This document shows, in pieces, positions 54,766-63,499 of a DNA stretch of 64,000 nt. The DNA lies in the NCBI RefSeq assembly GCF_029094525.1, contig NZ_CP119107.1, forward strand, positions 1,364,001 through 1,428,000, read 5' to 3'. The position numbers and the translations under genes are program-made. The notes under the pieces were generated by a model. That model searched no databases and was not told the origin of the DNA. It was given only the letters and a program-made list of their open reading frames with translations. The DNA comes from Pullulanibacillus sp. KACC 23026. GTDB lineage: Bacteria; Bacillota; Bacilli; Bacillales; Sporolactobacillaceae. Numbering within the stretch: position 1 is the first letter of the stretch; the number at the start of each line of letters is the position of its first letter.

Positions 54766-55041
54766 ATGTTGGGTTATTCCAAAGAAGAGCAAGAAACTAC
54801 TTTGGTTTTTAACAATGAAGACCGTACCTGGAGTGTTTACTCTACCGTTCCAAAACACATTCGAAAACTCCAAAAGATTACGCAGATAAAATGCCAAGAA
54901 GTGCAAGATGGAAAGATACTTGCCGTCAAAGCTACATTATCCGAAAAGCAAGTAAGCATGAAGAAAGAAATCGTGTGGTCAGAGGAAAGAAAGAATGCAG
55001 CTTCTAAACGACTGAAACAGAAATCGGGTGAAGCTACATAA
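54766..55041 (+). CDS. Hypothetical phage protein
   Basis: A 91-residue protein: an N-terminal beta-like half (TTLVFNNEDRTWSVYSTVPKHI) and a basic helical C-terminus. ATG 54766 with TTGGAGTG upstream. No family recognised. Confidence 0.55.
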   Translation: MLGYSKEEQETTLVFNNEDRTWSVYSTVPKHIRKLQKITQIKCQEVQDGKILAVKATLSEKQVSMKKEIVWSEERKNAASKRLKQKSGEAT

Positions 55042-55042
55042 C

Positions 55043-55303
55043 ATGAAAATATTCTGTTTCATAAATGGTTATGGTCCACAAGGACTATTAGAAGCTGTCG
55101 CTCTCTCTGAAGATGGCCAGATCGTTAAATGGTGTTTCACTAATGATGTTCAAAATGCCCAAGTTGAGTTACTGAACAGAAGAAAATATCCTTCTGGATC
55201 ACAGCCTATATGGGTGTTTGATAAATCAAAAGATGTTGGGTATAAAAAGGCTTTAAAAAAACATGAGGAGGTTCAATATGCTAAATCCGTTGGAGAAAAT
55301 TGA
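55043..55303 (+). CDS. Hypothetical phage protein
   Basis: The 86-residue protein begins MKIFCFINGYGPQGLLEAVALSEDG and ends in a Lys-rich helix. It starts just after the previous stop, with a weak ribosome site, suggesting coupling. Its end overlaps the Gam-like gene by 26 bp. No family recognised. Confidence 0.5.
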   Translation: MKIFCFINGYGPQGLLEAVALSEDGQIVKWCFTNDVQNAQVELLNRRKYPSGSQPIWVFDKSKDVGYKKALKKHEEVQYAKSVGEN

Positions 55304-55832
55304 AATCGATGTATTGGAAGTATTCGAGGAGGAAGTTGTTCAGAAGTTTGAAATCAAGGACCTTGAAAGTCTTAACTGGTCTTTCCGTAAATTGTCCGCG
55401 TTGAAATCAAAAGAGAAAGAAATCAAAACACTGGCAAATGTTGAACGTGATCGTATCGCTCAATGGGAACAAGGTGAACTGTCCACAATTTCTAGCAGTC
55501 TCGAATTCTTTGAAAATCTTATTTCTGAGTATCATGCAAAGCAACTGGAAGAGGATCCGAAGGCAAAGACACTTTCAACACCTTATGGAAAATCTAAGTC
55601 CCGGGCAACGAAGGAAAGTCCTGATAAAGCAGACGAAAGCCAAATCCTTAAGTTTGTGGAAGACAACGGCCTAACTGAGTTTATTAAGCACTCATTGAAA
55701 TGGTCCGATTTGAAAAAGTCACTCAAGATCGTGGAAGTAAACGGTGTGAAAGTGGCGGTTGATGAAAATGGTCAACAAATTCCAGGTGTAGTAGTAAAGC
55801 CTGGTGGAATCTCTTATTCGGTAGAGGTTTAA
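55278..55832 (+). CDS. Gam-like host-nuclease inhibitor family protein
   Basis: The 184-residue protein has a helical N-terminal half with LNWSFRKLSALKSKEKEI and a C-terminal segment LKWSDLKKSLKIVEVNGVKVAVDENGQQIPGV, which resembles the Gam/Gp157-type proteins found in early regions of Gram-positive phages. Such proteins protect phage DNA ends from host exonucleases. Proximity to ERF and replication genes fits. ATG 55278 has AGGAGG upstream. Confidence 0.7.
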   Translation: MLNPLEKIEIDVLEVFEEEVVQKFEIKDLESLNWSFRKLSALKSKEKEIKTLANVERDRIAQWEQGELSTISSSLEFFENLISEYHAKQLEEDPKAKTLSTPYGKSKSRATKESPDKADESQILKFVEDNGLTEFIKHSLKWSDLKKSLKIVEVNGVKVAVDENGQQIPGVVVKPGGISYSVEV

Positions 55833-55833
55833 A

Positions 55834-57075
55834 ATGCAACTCGATCTATTTAGAGAAATTATTGTCGATAACTTTGCCGGGGGTGGAGGAGCATCCACAG
55901 GAATTGAGCTTGCCACTGGCTTAAGCGTAGACATCGCAATTAATCATGACCCAGCAGCAATAGCCATGCATAAGGCAAATCATCCTGACACCGAGCATTA
56001 TTGTGAGTCAGTTTGGGACGTTGATCCAGTTAAAGCAGTCGCCGGAAGAAAAGTTGGACTGGCATGGTTTAGCCCAGATTGTAAGCATTTTTCCAAGGCT
56101 AAAGGTGGCAAGCCGGTTAGTAAAAATGTTCGAGGGCTTGCTTGGATCGCGGTTAAATGGGCCATAGCGGTAAGACCAAGAGTGATAATGCTTGAAAACG
56201 TTGAAGAGTTTAAAACTTGGGGACCTCTGAAAGACGGTTATCCCGACGAATCGCAAAAAGGAAAGACCTTTCAATCATTCGTGAAATCCTTGGAAGCTTT
56301 AGGGTATGAAGTCGAGTTTAAAGAACTGCGAGCATGCGATTATGGAGCGCCAACCACTAGAAAACGATTCTTTATGATCGCTAGATGCGACGGCAAACCA
56401 ATAACATGGCCGAAACCAACTCATGGTGATCCGCAAAGCCTTTCAGTCCAAGCGGGGCGTTTAAAGCCTTGGAGAGCAGCTTCAGAGATTATTGATTGGG
56501 ATATTGGAACACCATCAATTTTCACACGTAAAAAGCCTCTTGCTAAAAATAGCATGATACGTATTAAACGAGGCATACAGAAATATGTCATTGATTCAAA
56601 TAACCCTTATTTGTTGGATGATAAAGCATTTTTTATTCAGCATTACTACACGCACCAAGGAAAAGAAACACGGGCCAGTAGCTTATACGAACCTCTGGCA
56701 ACGATACCTACAGCAAATCGATTCGGATTAGTCGCTGCTTTCTTAACCAAATATTACGGGTCCGATGTAGGACAGTCGCTGAACGACCCCCTACACACGA
56801 TTACCACAAAAGATCGGTTCGGATTGGTAACAGTGAAAGGTGAAAATTATCGGATAACAGACATCGGAATGAGGATGTTGCAACCAAGGGAATTGTTTAA
56901 TGCTCAAGGGTTCCCAGAACATTACATCATCGACCAGGATTTCACGGGAAAGACATATCCAAAGACTGAACAAGTCGCTAGATGTGGAAATGCTGTACCA
57001 CCACCATTTGCCGAGCAATTAGTTAGATCTAACTTACCAGAATTATGTTCAAGTAATTTGAAAGAGGTGAATTAA
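55834..57075 (+). CDS. C5-cytosine DNA methyltransferase (solitary, phage-encoded)
   Basis: Methylates cytosine at C5 using SAM. The 413-residue protein shows motif I VDNFAGGGGASTGIE, the catalytic Cys at about 83 in FSPDCKHFSKAKGG (a PDC variant of PCQ), motif VI LENVEEF (121-), motif VIII TTRKRFFMIAR and motif X CGNAVPPPFAEQLV. No restriction endonuclease gene is beside it, so it is an orphan, probably protecting phage DNA from host restriction. Sequence specificity cannot be read from the target domain. Confidence 0.93.
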   Translation: MQLDLFREIIVDNFAGGGGASTGIELATGLSVDIAINHDPAAIAMHKANHPDTEHYCESVWDVDPVKAVAGRKVGLAWFSPDCKHFSKAKGGKPVSKNVRGLAWIAVKWAIAVRPRVIMLENVEEFKTWGPLKDGYPDESQKGKTFQSFVKSLEALGYEVEFKELRACDYGAPTTRKRFFMIARCDGKPITWPKPTHGDPQSLSVQAGRLKPWRAASEIIDWDIGTPSIFTRKKPLAKNSMIRIKRGIQKYVIDSNNPYLLDDKAFFIQHYYTHQGKETRASSLYEPLATIPTANRFGLVAAFLTKYYGSDVGQSLNDPLHTITTKDRFGLVTVKGENYRITDIGMRMLQPRELFNAQGFPEHYIIDQDFTGKTYPKTEQVARCGNAVPPPFAEQLVRSNLPELCSSNLKEVN

Positions 57076-57076
57076 T

Positions 57077-57283
57077 TTGGGATTTACTGAGGTTCTAACA
57101 ATTATATTTATTGTCCTTAAGTTAATAGGAAAAATCGGCTGGAATTGGTTCTTAGTCTTACTCCCTGAGATTATTGCGATTGCTTTTTATATCATCGTGT
57201 TGATTATTCAATTAATCCTTTTTTTCAAGTTTAGAAAAAGAGTTAACAAAGCTTTTAAAAATGACTTCTTTAAAAAGTTTTAA
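57077..57283 (+). CDS. Small phage membrane protein
   Basis: A 68-residue protein with two hydrophobic helices (about 5-20 and 25-50) and a basic tail RKRVNKAFKNDFFKK. TTG start with AAAGAGGTG upstream. It follows the methyltransferase by 1 bp. Function unknown. Confidence 0.55.
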   Translation: MGFTEVLTIIFIVLKLIGKIGWNWFLVLLPEIIAIAFYIIVLIIQLILFFKFRKRVNKAFKNDFFKKF

Positions 57284-57284
57284 A

Positions 57285-57647
57285 ATGATTTGCCCTTACT
57301 GTGGAAATGAAGCGAAATTCATGTCTAGTGAAGAGTTCTATGGAAAAGATTATGGTGCCAACCTATATGTATGCCGGCCGTGTAATGCGTATGTTGGTAC
57401 ACATGGTAAAGGGAAGACTCCACTGGGTACTATGGCAAATTACAACCTTAGACAAATGAGAAAAAGAACGCATGCTGCATTTGATCCAATATGGAAATAC
57501 AAGAGAATGAGTCGTTCTAAAGCTTATCAATGGATGAGTGAAGTTATGAATCTTCCTCCTGATAAAGCACATATAGGAATGTTTGATGAAGAACAATGCT
57601 TTGAGTTATTAAAACACATTAGAGCAATATCACTTGTTCATTTTTGA
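57285..57647 (+). CDS. DUF3268-type zinc-finger phage protein
   Basis: The 120-residue protein begins MICPYCGNEAKFMSS and continues YVCRPCNAYVGTH, two CxxC knuckles, then KTPLGTMANYNLRQMRKRTHAAFDPIW, the pattern of the DUF3268 family common in phages. It probably binds nucleic acid. The ATG overlaps the region of the previous stop; an in-frame ATG at 57261 is possible, and neither has a good ribosome site. Confidence 0.75.
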   Translation: MICPYCGNEAKFMSSEEFYGKDYGANLYVCRPCNAYVGTHGKGKTPLGTMANYNLRQMRKRTHAAFDPIWKYKRMSRSKAYQWMSEVMNLPPDKAHIGMFDEEQCFELLKHIRAISLVHF

Positions 57648-57668
57648 AAGGAGTGAAATTACCTGTAA

Positions 57669-58091
57669 ATGAATAAATCTGAATCAATAGGAGCATTAGC
57701 AAAGGCTTTATCTGCCTTTCAAGCAGAGGTTAAACAGCCGACTAAGGATAAGTCTAATCCTTTCTTTAAAAGCAAATATGTACCTCTAGAAAATGTTGTT
57801 GAGTCCATTACAAGTATAGCTAATAATCATGGATTGAGTTTCATTCAATACCCATTAAACCAAGATAACAAAGTTGGTGTTGTGACTGTATTGATGCACG
57901 AAAGTGGCGAGTATATCGAAAGCGAACCGATTTTTGCGACACCTGTTAAAACAGATGCACAAGCAGCTGGAAGTATTATAACTTATTTAAAACGTTATAG
58001 TCTTTCCGCAATGTTTGGTATTACATCTGATGAAGATGACGATGGTAATTCAGCTAGTCAACAAAAAGAAGAAGAAAATATTGAATTTTAG
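57669..58091 (+). CDS. erf: ERF-family single-strand annealing protein
   Basis: Essential recombination function protein that anneals single strands during phage recombination. The 140-residue product has the family pattern KSNPFFKSKYVPLENVVESI, HESGEYIESEPI and AQAAGSIITYLKRYSLSAMFGI, and an acidic C-terminus DEDDDGN. It is at the short end for the family. It lies directly before the DUF669 gene, as in many phages. Confidence 0.88.
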   Translation: MNKSESIGALAKALSAFQAEVKQPTKDKSNPFFKSKYVPLENVVESITSIANNHGLSFIQYPLNQDNKVGVVTVLMHESGEYIESEPIFATPVKTDAQAAGSIITYLKRYSLSAMFGITSDEDDDGNSASQQKEEENIEF

Positions 58092-58102
58092 GGGGAAATT
58101 AA

Positions 58103-58534
58103 ATGTTTAAAGTAGATCACGAACAAGCGAAAGGTTTTGAACCAATTAAACCAGGAGAGTACGAGGTAACAGTTGTAAATTACGAACTTAAGAAGGCTGC
58201 TTCTGGTAATAATCAAGTCGTCATGGATTATGAAATTCGCAGTGATTTTGAACAACCCTGCCAAGGTCAAAAAATTCTTTTTGATAACTTCACAGTGACA
58301 GAAAAAGCTATGTGGAGATTTCATGCAGCATCTAAAGCAGCTGGAATGCCAAATGGTAAACAGTACAAAAGCTATAAAGAATGGGCAGAAGCAATGCTTA
58401 ACCAACCACTTCGATTGGTTGTAGGAGAACGTGAGCATAACGGAAAAAAATACCCACAAGTGAATGGATTTAAACTTTCGGAGGCTCCATTACCTGATGT
58501 ACCAACCGTTGATGATTCGGAAGTTCCGTTCTGA
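58103..58534 (+). CDS. DUF669 phage protein, probable ssDNA-binding
   Basis: The 143-residue protein has the DUF669 pattern PIKPGEYEVTVVNYELKKAASGNNQVVMDYEI and ends DVPTVDDSEVPF, an acidic tail with terminal Pro-Phe like that of bacterial SSB. It follows ERF and precedes replication genes, so a role as a phage SSB is likely. GGGGGAAAT precedes the ATG. Its stop overlaps the HNH gene start by 1 bp (TGATG). Confidence 0.82.
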   Translation: MFKVDHEQAKGFEPIKPGEYEVTVVNYELKKAASGNNQVVMDYEIRSDFEQPCQGQKILFDNFTVTEKAMWRFHAASKAAGMPNGKQYKSYKEWAEAMLNQPLRLVVGEREHNGKKYPQVNGFKLSEAPLPDVPTVDDSEVPF

Positions 58535-59079
58535 TGAAGGAAATTTGGAAAGATGTTGTTGGTTATGAAGGACTTTATGAAGTTAGTAATAAAGGACAGG
58601 TAAGAACTAAATTAGGAAAAACAACATATTCCAAAAGACACGGAAAAAGAGTTTGGAAACAAAGAGTTATGAAACAAAAAGTAAGTAAAGCAGATGGATC
58701 GCATAGAGTTTGTCTGTACAAAAACAAAAAGGCTACTACCTATCTAGTCCATAGGTTGGTAGCCGAATCCTTCATAGAAAAAATCGAAGGTAAAGAATAT
58801 ATAAACCATATAGACGGCAATAGACATAATAATTACGCTGAAAATCTTGAGTGGTGCAACCACAAAGAAAATAACAATCATGCCTTTGATAATGGTTTGA
58901 TAACTTCTTCTCATAAAGTAATATTGATAGATTTAAACACAAAAGAAGAACATGAGTTTAGAAGTAAATCAAAAGCTAGTGAGTTTTTAGGTAAAAACAA
59001 TGGATACATCTCTGCTTTATCTAAAAAAGGTAAATTATTTTATAAAAACTATAGGATATTGTTCAATGAGGCGAATTGA
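58534..59079 (+). CDS. NUMOD4/HNH homing endonuclease
   Basis: Free-standing homing endonuclease. The 181-residue protein begins with a NUMOD4 domain (EIWKDVVGYEGLYEVSNKGQVR), then an HNH_3 nuclease core (LVHRLVAESFI, NHIDGNRHNNYAENLEWCNHKENN), and ends with a DNA-binding SKASEFLGKNNGYISALSKK segment. It is wedged between the DUF669 and primase genes, a position typical of invading selfish genes in phages. No intron is evident around it. Confidence 0.9.
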   Translation: MKEIWKDVVGYEGLYEVSNKGQVRTKLGKTTYSKRHGKRVWKQRVMKQKVSKADGSHRVCLYKNKKATTYLVHRLVAESFIEKIEGKEYINHIDGNRHNNYAENLEWCNHKENNNHAFDNGLITSSHKVILIDLNTKEEHEFRSKSKASEFLGKNNGYISALSKKGKLFYKNYRILFNEAN

Positions 59080-59130
59080 ATAGGAGGGGGCAATATATTT
59101 GCTCCCTTTCAACAAAAAGGGAGTAAAACA

Positions 59131-61518
59131 ATGTATAAATTCGACCAAATACCAATTGAATTAAAAAATACTCCTCATTGGATCTTATGGCGGTCTGAAA
59201 AACGTGATGGTAAGCCTACAAAGGTTCCGTATCAAATAACTGGGGAAATGGCTCAGAGTAATAATAAGCGCACCTGGTCCACTTTCCCCACAATCATAAA
59301 GTTTTATGAGCAAGGCGGTTATGACGGAATTGGATTTATGTTCTCCAAAGATGATCCCTTTGTTGGAGTGGACATTGACCACTGTGTAAGCGAAGGAGCA
59401 CTCAGCGAATTAGCTGAAGATGCGATTGAGATCATGCAGAGCTATACGGAATACAGTCCTAGCGGCGAGGGAATCCACATCATTGCAAAAGGTAAGCTGC
59501 CACTAAAGGGGCCGGGAACAGGCCGTAAGAATCCTTCAATAGGATTAGAAGTTTATCGACATGGCCGATACTTTACTTTCACCGGGGACTGCTTAGATAA
59601 TGTTCCAGTCGAAGAACGGACGGATGCCTTACACAGTCTTTTTGATAAGTATCTTAAGGAAAAAGAAAAGCCAGCTTCTAAATCTAGAGCTCTTGTTGCT
59701 GATCAAGAAGACCTTAGCAATCTTTCAAACTCTCAATTATGGGACAAGATGTTTCAAAGCAAAAACGGTGGGACCATAAAGAATCTTTTCGATGGGATAT
59801 TAATCAATGGTGACCACTCAGCTTCAGATATGGCCCTGTGTAACCATTTGGCTTTCTGGACAGACAAAGATGCAGTCAAAATGGATACCATGTTCCGCGA
59901 ATCAGGTCTTATAAGAGACAAATGGGATAAAAGACATTCTTCAGATGGCCGAACATATGGGCAAATGACAATTGAGACGGCCATCCATTCAACCTCTTCA
60001 ACAATTTCAGATTTTGAACCACAACATCAAGAAAGACCATATGAAATTTACTTCTCAGATGAACAAGGAATTGAAGATACAGAAGAAATTATTGATAAAC
60101 CGCCGGCGTTTCATTTAACCGAACTAGGAAACGCTGAACGAATTGCTTACTACCATGGTGAAGATATCAAGTATTGTAACGAACTTGAATGGCTCATATG
60201 GAATGGTAAGCAGTGGCAGGAAGACAGCAAGCGGAAAATTGAAGCATTAGCAGCTCAAACTCTCAGAGGATTATACGCTGAATCAAAAGCTGAAGAGGAT
60301 AAATACCGCGCAAAACAGCTTTATGATTGGGCAAAGAAATGTGAGAGGCGGGCCATAAGGATAAACAGCATTCTTGATGTAAGACCAATGGTTTCAGTTA
60401 AGAAAAAAGACTTTGATTCACACAAGTTTCTTTTCAACTGCGAAAATGGAGTGATTGATTTAAAAACTGGCGAGTTGAAAAAACATGATCGAGACTTGCT
60501 GCTTACTAAGATATCTCCAGTACCATATAAAAAAGATACTAAATGTCCGAATTGGTTATCGTTCTTAGAAAGTATTTTTCTCACTTTGGATGGTAAGCCG
60601 GATCATGAGTTGATCACCTTCTTGCAAAAGGCTATTGGCTATTCGTTGACCGGTGTCACGAAAGAGCAAGTCATGTTCTTCTTATTCGGTAATGGACGGA
60701 ATGGTAAGTCAACATTCATTAACACCATCCAGGACCTACTTGGAGAGTATGGCCGGCAGACAAATAGCGATACATTTCTAAAAAAACGAAATGATAGCGG
60801 GATCAACAACGATGTGGCCAGATTGGATGGCGCTCGGTTTGTGTCAGCTGTGGAGAGTGAAGAGGGGCAGCAGTTATCAGAGGCATTGGTTAAGCAAATA
60901 ACCGGTGGAGAAAAGATGTCGGCGCGATTCCTTCGCCAAGAATATTTCGAATTTACACCTGAGTTTAAAGTTTTCTTCACGACAAACCATAAGCCGATCA
61001 TCAAAGGTTCGGATGAGGGTATCTGGAGACGTATTAAGCTAATTCCATTCACTGTGACGATACCTGAAGACAAAATCGATTATGATCTTCCCGAGAAATT
61101 GAAAAGCGAAATGCCGGGGATCCTTAACTGGGCTGTGGAAGGCTGCCTGAAGTGGCAACGTGAGGGATTAGGAGAATCGAAAACAGTCAAAACAGCAACG
61201 GAAGATTATCGCCAGGATATGGATATATTAGGTCCATTCATTGAAGAAAATTGCACTATTCATCCAGAAGCAAAAATAGAAGCTAAATCACTTTATGAGA
61301 ACTATTCAAATTGGGCTTATCAAAACAATGAAATGGAATTAAAAAATCGCGCCTTTTATCGCCAATTAGAAATTAGAGGATTTAAAAAAGATAGAGGAGC
61401 AAAAAACAAGCCTACTATTTTTGGGATTACATTAAATGAATTTTCGGGTTCGAGTTTATTTTTAACTGATGAAGAAGAAAAAACTAAAGTAACTTCCATT
61501 AATAGGAAAAAACTTTAA
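59131..61518 (+). CDS. Phage primase-polymerase/helicase (D5/P4 type)
   Basis: Initiates phage DNA replication. The 795-residue protein has an N-terminal primase-polymerase domain with the acidic motif VGVDIDHC and SPSGEGIHIIAKG, a middle helical region resembling the NrS-1 polymerase family, and a C-terminal D5-N/SF3 helicase with Walker A FGNGRNGKSTF (about 520-528), an ESEEGQQ segment and an FTTNHKP sensor region. A repeat-rich origin-like stretch follows directly. AAAAGGGAG precedes the ATG. Confidence 0.92.
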   Translation: MYKFDQIPIELKNTPHWILWRSEKRDGKPTKVPYQITGEMAQSNNKRTWSTFPTIIKFYEQGGYDGIGFMFSKDDPFVGVDIDHCVSEGALSELAEDAIEIMQSYTEYSPSGEGIHIIAKGKLPLKGPGTGRKNPSIGLEVYRHGRYFTFTGDCLDNVPVEERTDALHSLFDKYLKEKEKPASKSRALVADQEDLSNLSNSQLWDKMFQSKNGGTIKNLFDGILINGDHSASDMALCNHLAFWTDKDAVKMDTMFRESGLIRDKWDKRHSSDGRTYGQMTIETAIHSTSSTISDFEPQHQERPYEIYFSDEQGIEDTEEIIDKPPAFHLTELGNAERIAYYHGEDIKYCNELEWLIWNGKQWQEDSKRKIEALAAQTLRGLYAESKAEEDKYRAKQLYDWAKKCERRAIRINSILDVRPMVSVKKKDFDSHKFLFNCENGVIDLKTGELKKHDRDLLLTKISPVPYKKDTKCPNWLSFLESIFLTLDGKPDHELITFLQKAIGYSLTGVTKEQVMFFLFGNGRNGKSTFINTIQDLLGEYGRQTNSDTFLKKRNDSGINNDVARLDGARFVSAVESEEGQQLSEALVKQITGGEKMSARFLRQEYFEFTPEFKVFFTTNHKPIIKGSDEGIWRRIKLIPFTVTIPEDKIDYDLPEKLKSEMPGILNWAVEGCLKWQREGLGESKTVKTATEDYRQDMDILGPFIEENCTIHPEAKIEAKSLYENYSNWAYQNNEMELKNRAFYRQLEIRGFKKDRGAKNKPTIFGITLNEFSGSSLFLTDEEEKTKVTSINRKKL

Positions 61519-61521
61519 AAT

Positions 61522-61796
61522 GGGTTACTTTTGGGTTACTTTTTAGATTTTTAGTAACCCTCAAAAAACATTGATATACCAAGGGTTTAAGACTATGGGT
61601 TACTAAAGGTTACTGAATTTCCTATAACACCCTTTGTGAAAAATAAATAAAAAAAAAATATATATATATATAGGGCTCTAATAGGAAAATAGGTAACATT
61701 AAGTAACCCAAGGGGTAAAAAACAGCCGAAACCCTTGATACGACTGGGTTTGAGGTGGGTTACTTATTGATTTTAAAAAGTAACCCTTAGTAACCC
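61522..61796. other. Probable prophage replication origin with iterons
   Basis: Nine copies of GGTTACT, mostly as GGGTTACT, lie in this gap in both orientations: forward at 61522, 61533, 61597, 61608 and 61757; reverse (AGTAACCC) at 61553, 61702, 61779 and 61789. An A/T-only stretch (about 61640-61672) lies in the middle and could serve as the unwinding element. The location right after the primase-helicase gene fits a phage origin that this protein recognises. Confidence 0.78.
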
Positions 61797-61813
61797 AATG
61801 AGAGGTGATAGAT

Positions 61814-62254
61814 TTGCACCCAAAACAAATATGTGACGACATGGCTGGTCGTGGATCGCCAATCAACTTAGAAAATGGAGAGTTGTACATAGACAATCCA
61901 GACAACATTGACCCGATTGTTTTAGATTTTGTGAAAAGCTACAAAGCTAGGATTATTAAATATTTAAAAGGTGAGTATTCAGTCAAAGAACACGCTGTTA
62001 AATCGACAATAGATAAAATTATTTCCTTCATGGCACTAAAAGAAGATAACAAAGTCATTAATGATTGGCTTAGTACTGATCAAGAGTCGCTCAACATGAT
62101 TATGCAGCTACTTGAAATGTGCTGGGAAAATGGATGGACAAACTTTAGTGATCCAATATCAAACTATGAAAATAGTGAGACGGATATGCTATGCCAAACC
62201 ATTTTTGACCGCACTATGACTCATTTTAAGAAAGGAGTTAAACAGCATGCGTGA
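61814..62254 (+). CDS. Hypothetical phage protein
   Basis: A 146-residue mostly helical protein. The N-terminal third (RGSPINLENGELYIDNPDNIDP...KARIIKYLKGEY) resembles small DNA-binding or regulatory phage proteins, but I recognise no family. TTG 61814 has AGAGGTGAT upstream and is preferred over GTG 61805, which lies within that site. It overlaps yopX by 8 bp. Confidence 0.55.
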   Translation: MHPKQICDDMAGRGSPINLENGELYIDNPDNIDPIVLDFVKSYKARIIKYLKGEYSVKEHAVKSTIDKIISFMALKEDNKVINDWLSTDQESLNMIMQLLEMCWENGWTNFSDPISNYENSETDMLCQTIFDRTMTHFKKGVKQHA

Positions 62255-62648
62255 GATAAAGTTTCGATATGTATTGGAACACGAAGAAACAGGAGAAAGA
62301 ATTATTGAGATTTTACCCTTGTTCAAAATTGAACTCAACCATGATAATTGGGAAATTATCAATAATTCAGTTCTATTTAATGCGTTTTGTATTATCGGCA
62401 GAGATCAATATACAGGTCTTAAAGACAAGAATGGTAAGGAGATTTTTGAAGGGGATGTTTTGGAGTATAAGACCTATGCAAATTTCCATGAAATAAAAAC
62501 TGGAATGGTTGATTTTGTGGATGATAAAGGTGGTTATAAGTTAATTAACAAACAATCAAAATTACATCATGCTTTTGACAAATACATTTGCGTTGATTCT
62601 GAAGTAATCGGAAACATCTACGAAAACCATGATCTATTGGAGTCCTAA
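62247..62648 (+). CDS. yopX: YopX family phage protein
   Basis: The 133-residue protein begins MREIKFRYVLE and contains QYTGLKDKNGKEIFEGDVLEY and VIGNIYENHDLL, the YopX signature found in SPbeta and many other phages. It is a beta-barrel protein of unknown function. The ATG follows AAGGAG. Confidence 0.88.
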   Translation: MREIKFRYVLEHEETGERIIEILPLFKIELNHDNWEIINNSVLFNAFCIIGRDQYTGLKDKNGKEIFEGDVLEYKTYANFHEIKTGMVDFVDDKGGYKLINKQSKLHHAFDKYICVDSEVIGNIYENHDLLES

Positions 62649-62650
62649 TC

Positions 62651-63175
62651 ATGAATGCTTTAAATTTCCGATACACAGATAAAGAACTCAAGACAATCCT
62701 TGATAGTTTGATCATTATTATCGACACTAGGGAAAAAGGTCATTCAGTAATCACGGAATATCTACGTTTTAAGAATATACCGTTTAAATTCCAAAAGTTA
62801 AACACTGGTGACTACAGTGCTATGTTACCAGCTAATCCGGAATTGGGGATTATCAGAGATACTTATTTCAATATCGTTATTGAAAGAAAAAATAGCATAG
62901 ATGAATTTGCTCAAAACACCAAAGAAGATCGATTTGAGAATGAATTGATCAGAAGTCATGGAATGAACTTTCTTTTAGTCATTGAAGACACTTATGAAAA
63001 TCTAATTAATGGTAAATACAGAAGCAAATATGACCCTAAGGCTTTGCTTGGCAGATTAAAGACGTTCGAAGCGAGGTATAACTTCAATACCGTTTTTATG
63101 GAAAGAAAGCTTATGGGGAACTTTGTTTACCATCATTTATATTATCAAGTTAGAAATGTGTTGAAAGGTAAATAA
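62651..63175 (+). CDS. ERCC4-type nuclease
   Basis: The 174-residue protein carries an ERCC4/XPF-like nuclease domain: IIIDTREKGHS, LNTGDYSAML, the catalytic IVIERKNSIDEFAQN and FENELIR. Such small phage nucleases act on branched or flap DNA during replication and recombination. It lies 2 bp after yopX in the same operon. Confidence 0.85.
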   Translation: MNALNFRYTDKELKTILDSLIIIIDTREKGHSVITEYLRFKNIPFKFQKLNTGDYSAMLPANPELGIIRDTYFNIVIERKNSIDEFAQNTKEDRFENELIRSHGMNFLLVIEDTYENLINGKYRSKYDPKALLGRLKTFEARYNFNTVFMERKLMGNFVYHHLYYQVRNVLKGK

Positions 63176-63213
63176 ACATTTGACAAATATTGTGACGTAA
63201 GGGGTGAACTGAA

Positions 63214-63450
63214 ATGGATATAAATACTTTTGAAAAAGCAATTAGATTAAAGTCTTTGATTGATGGCGAGGAAAGGAATATTAAAGGATGGGAGGAGTTG
63301 TTTAAAGCTGAAGAAATAACGATTACTTCTGCTACAAAACCTCAAAATATGTATCTCACAGGAGATAAAAAGGAGAAAGTGAAAGAAATAATCATTAGTG
63401 AAAATAAACAAAGATTGGCTAAATATAAGCATGAATTTGAAAATCTTTAA
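63214..63450 (+). CDS. Hypothetical phage protein
   Basis: A 78-residue, charged, mostly helical protein of unknown family. AAGGGGTG precedes the ATG. Confidence 0.5.
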   Translation: MDINTFEKAIRLKSLIDGEERNIKGWEELFKAEEITITSATKPQNMYLTGDKKEKVKEIIISENKQRLAKYKHEFENL

Positions 63451-63499
63451 TGAACATTACGAGGAAATAATCCATTAAACAATAAAAGGAGCCAATATA

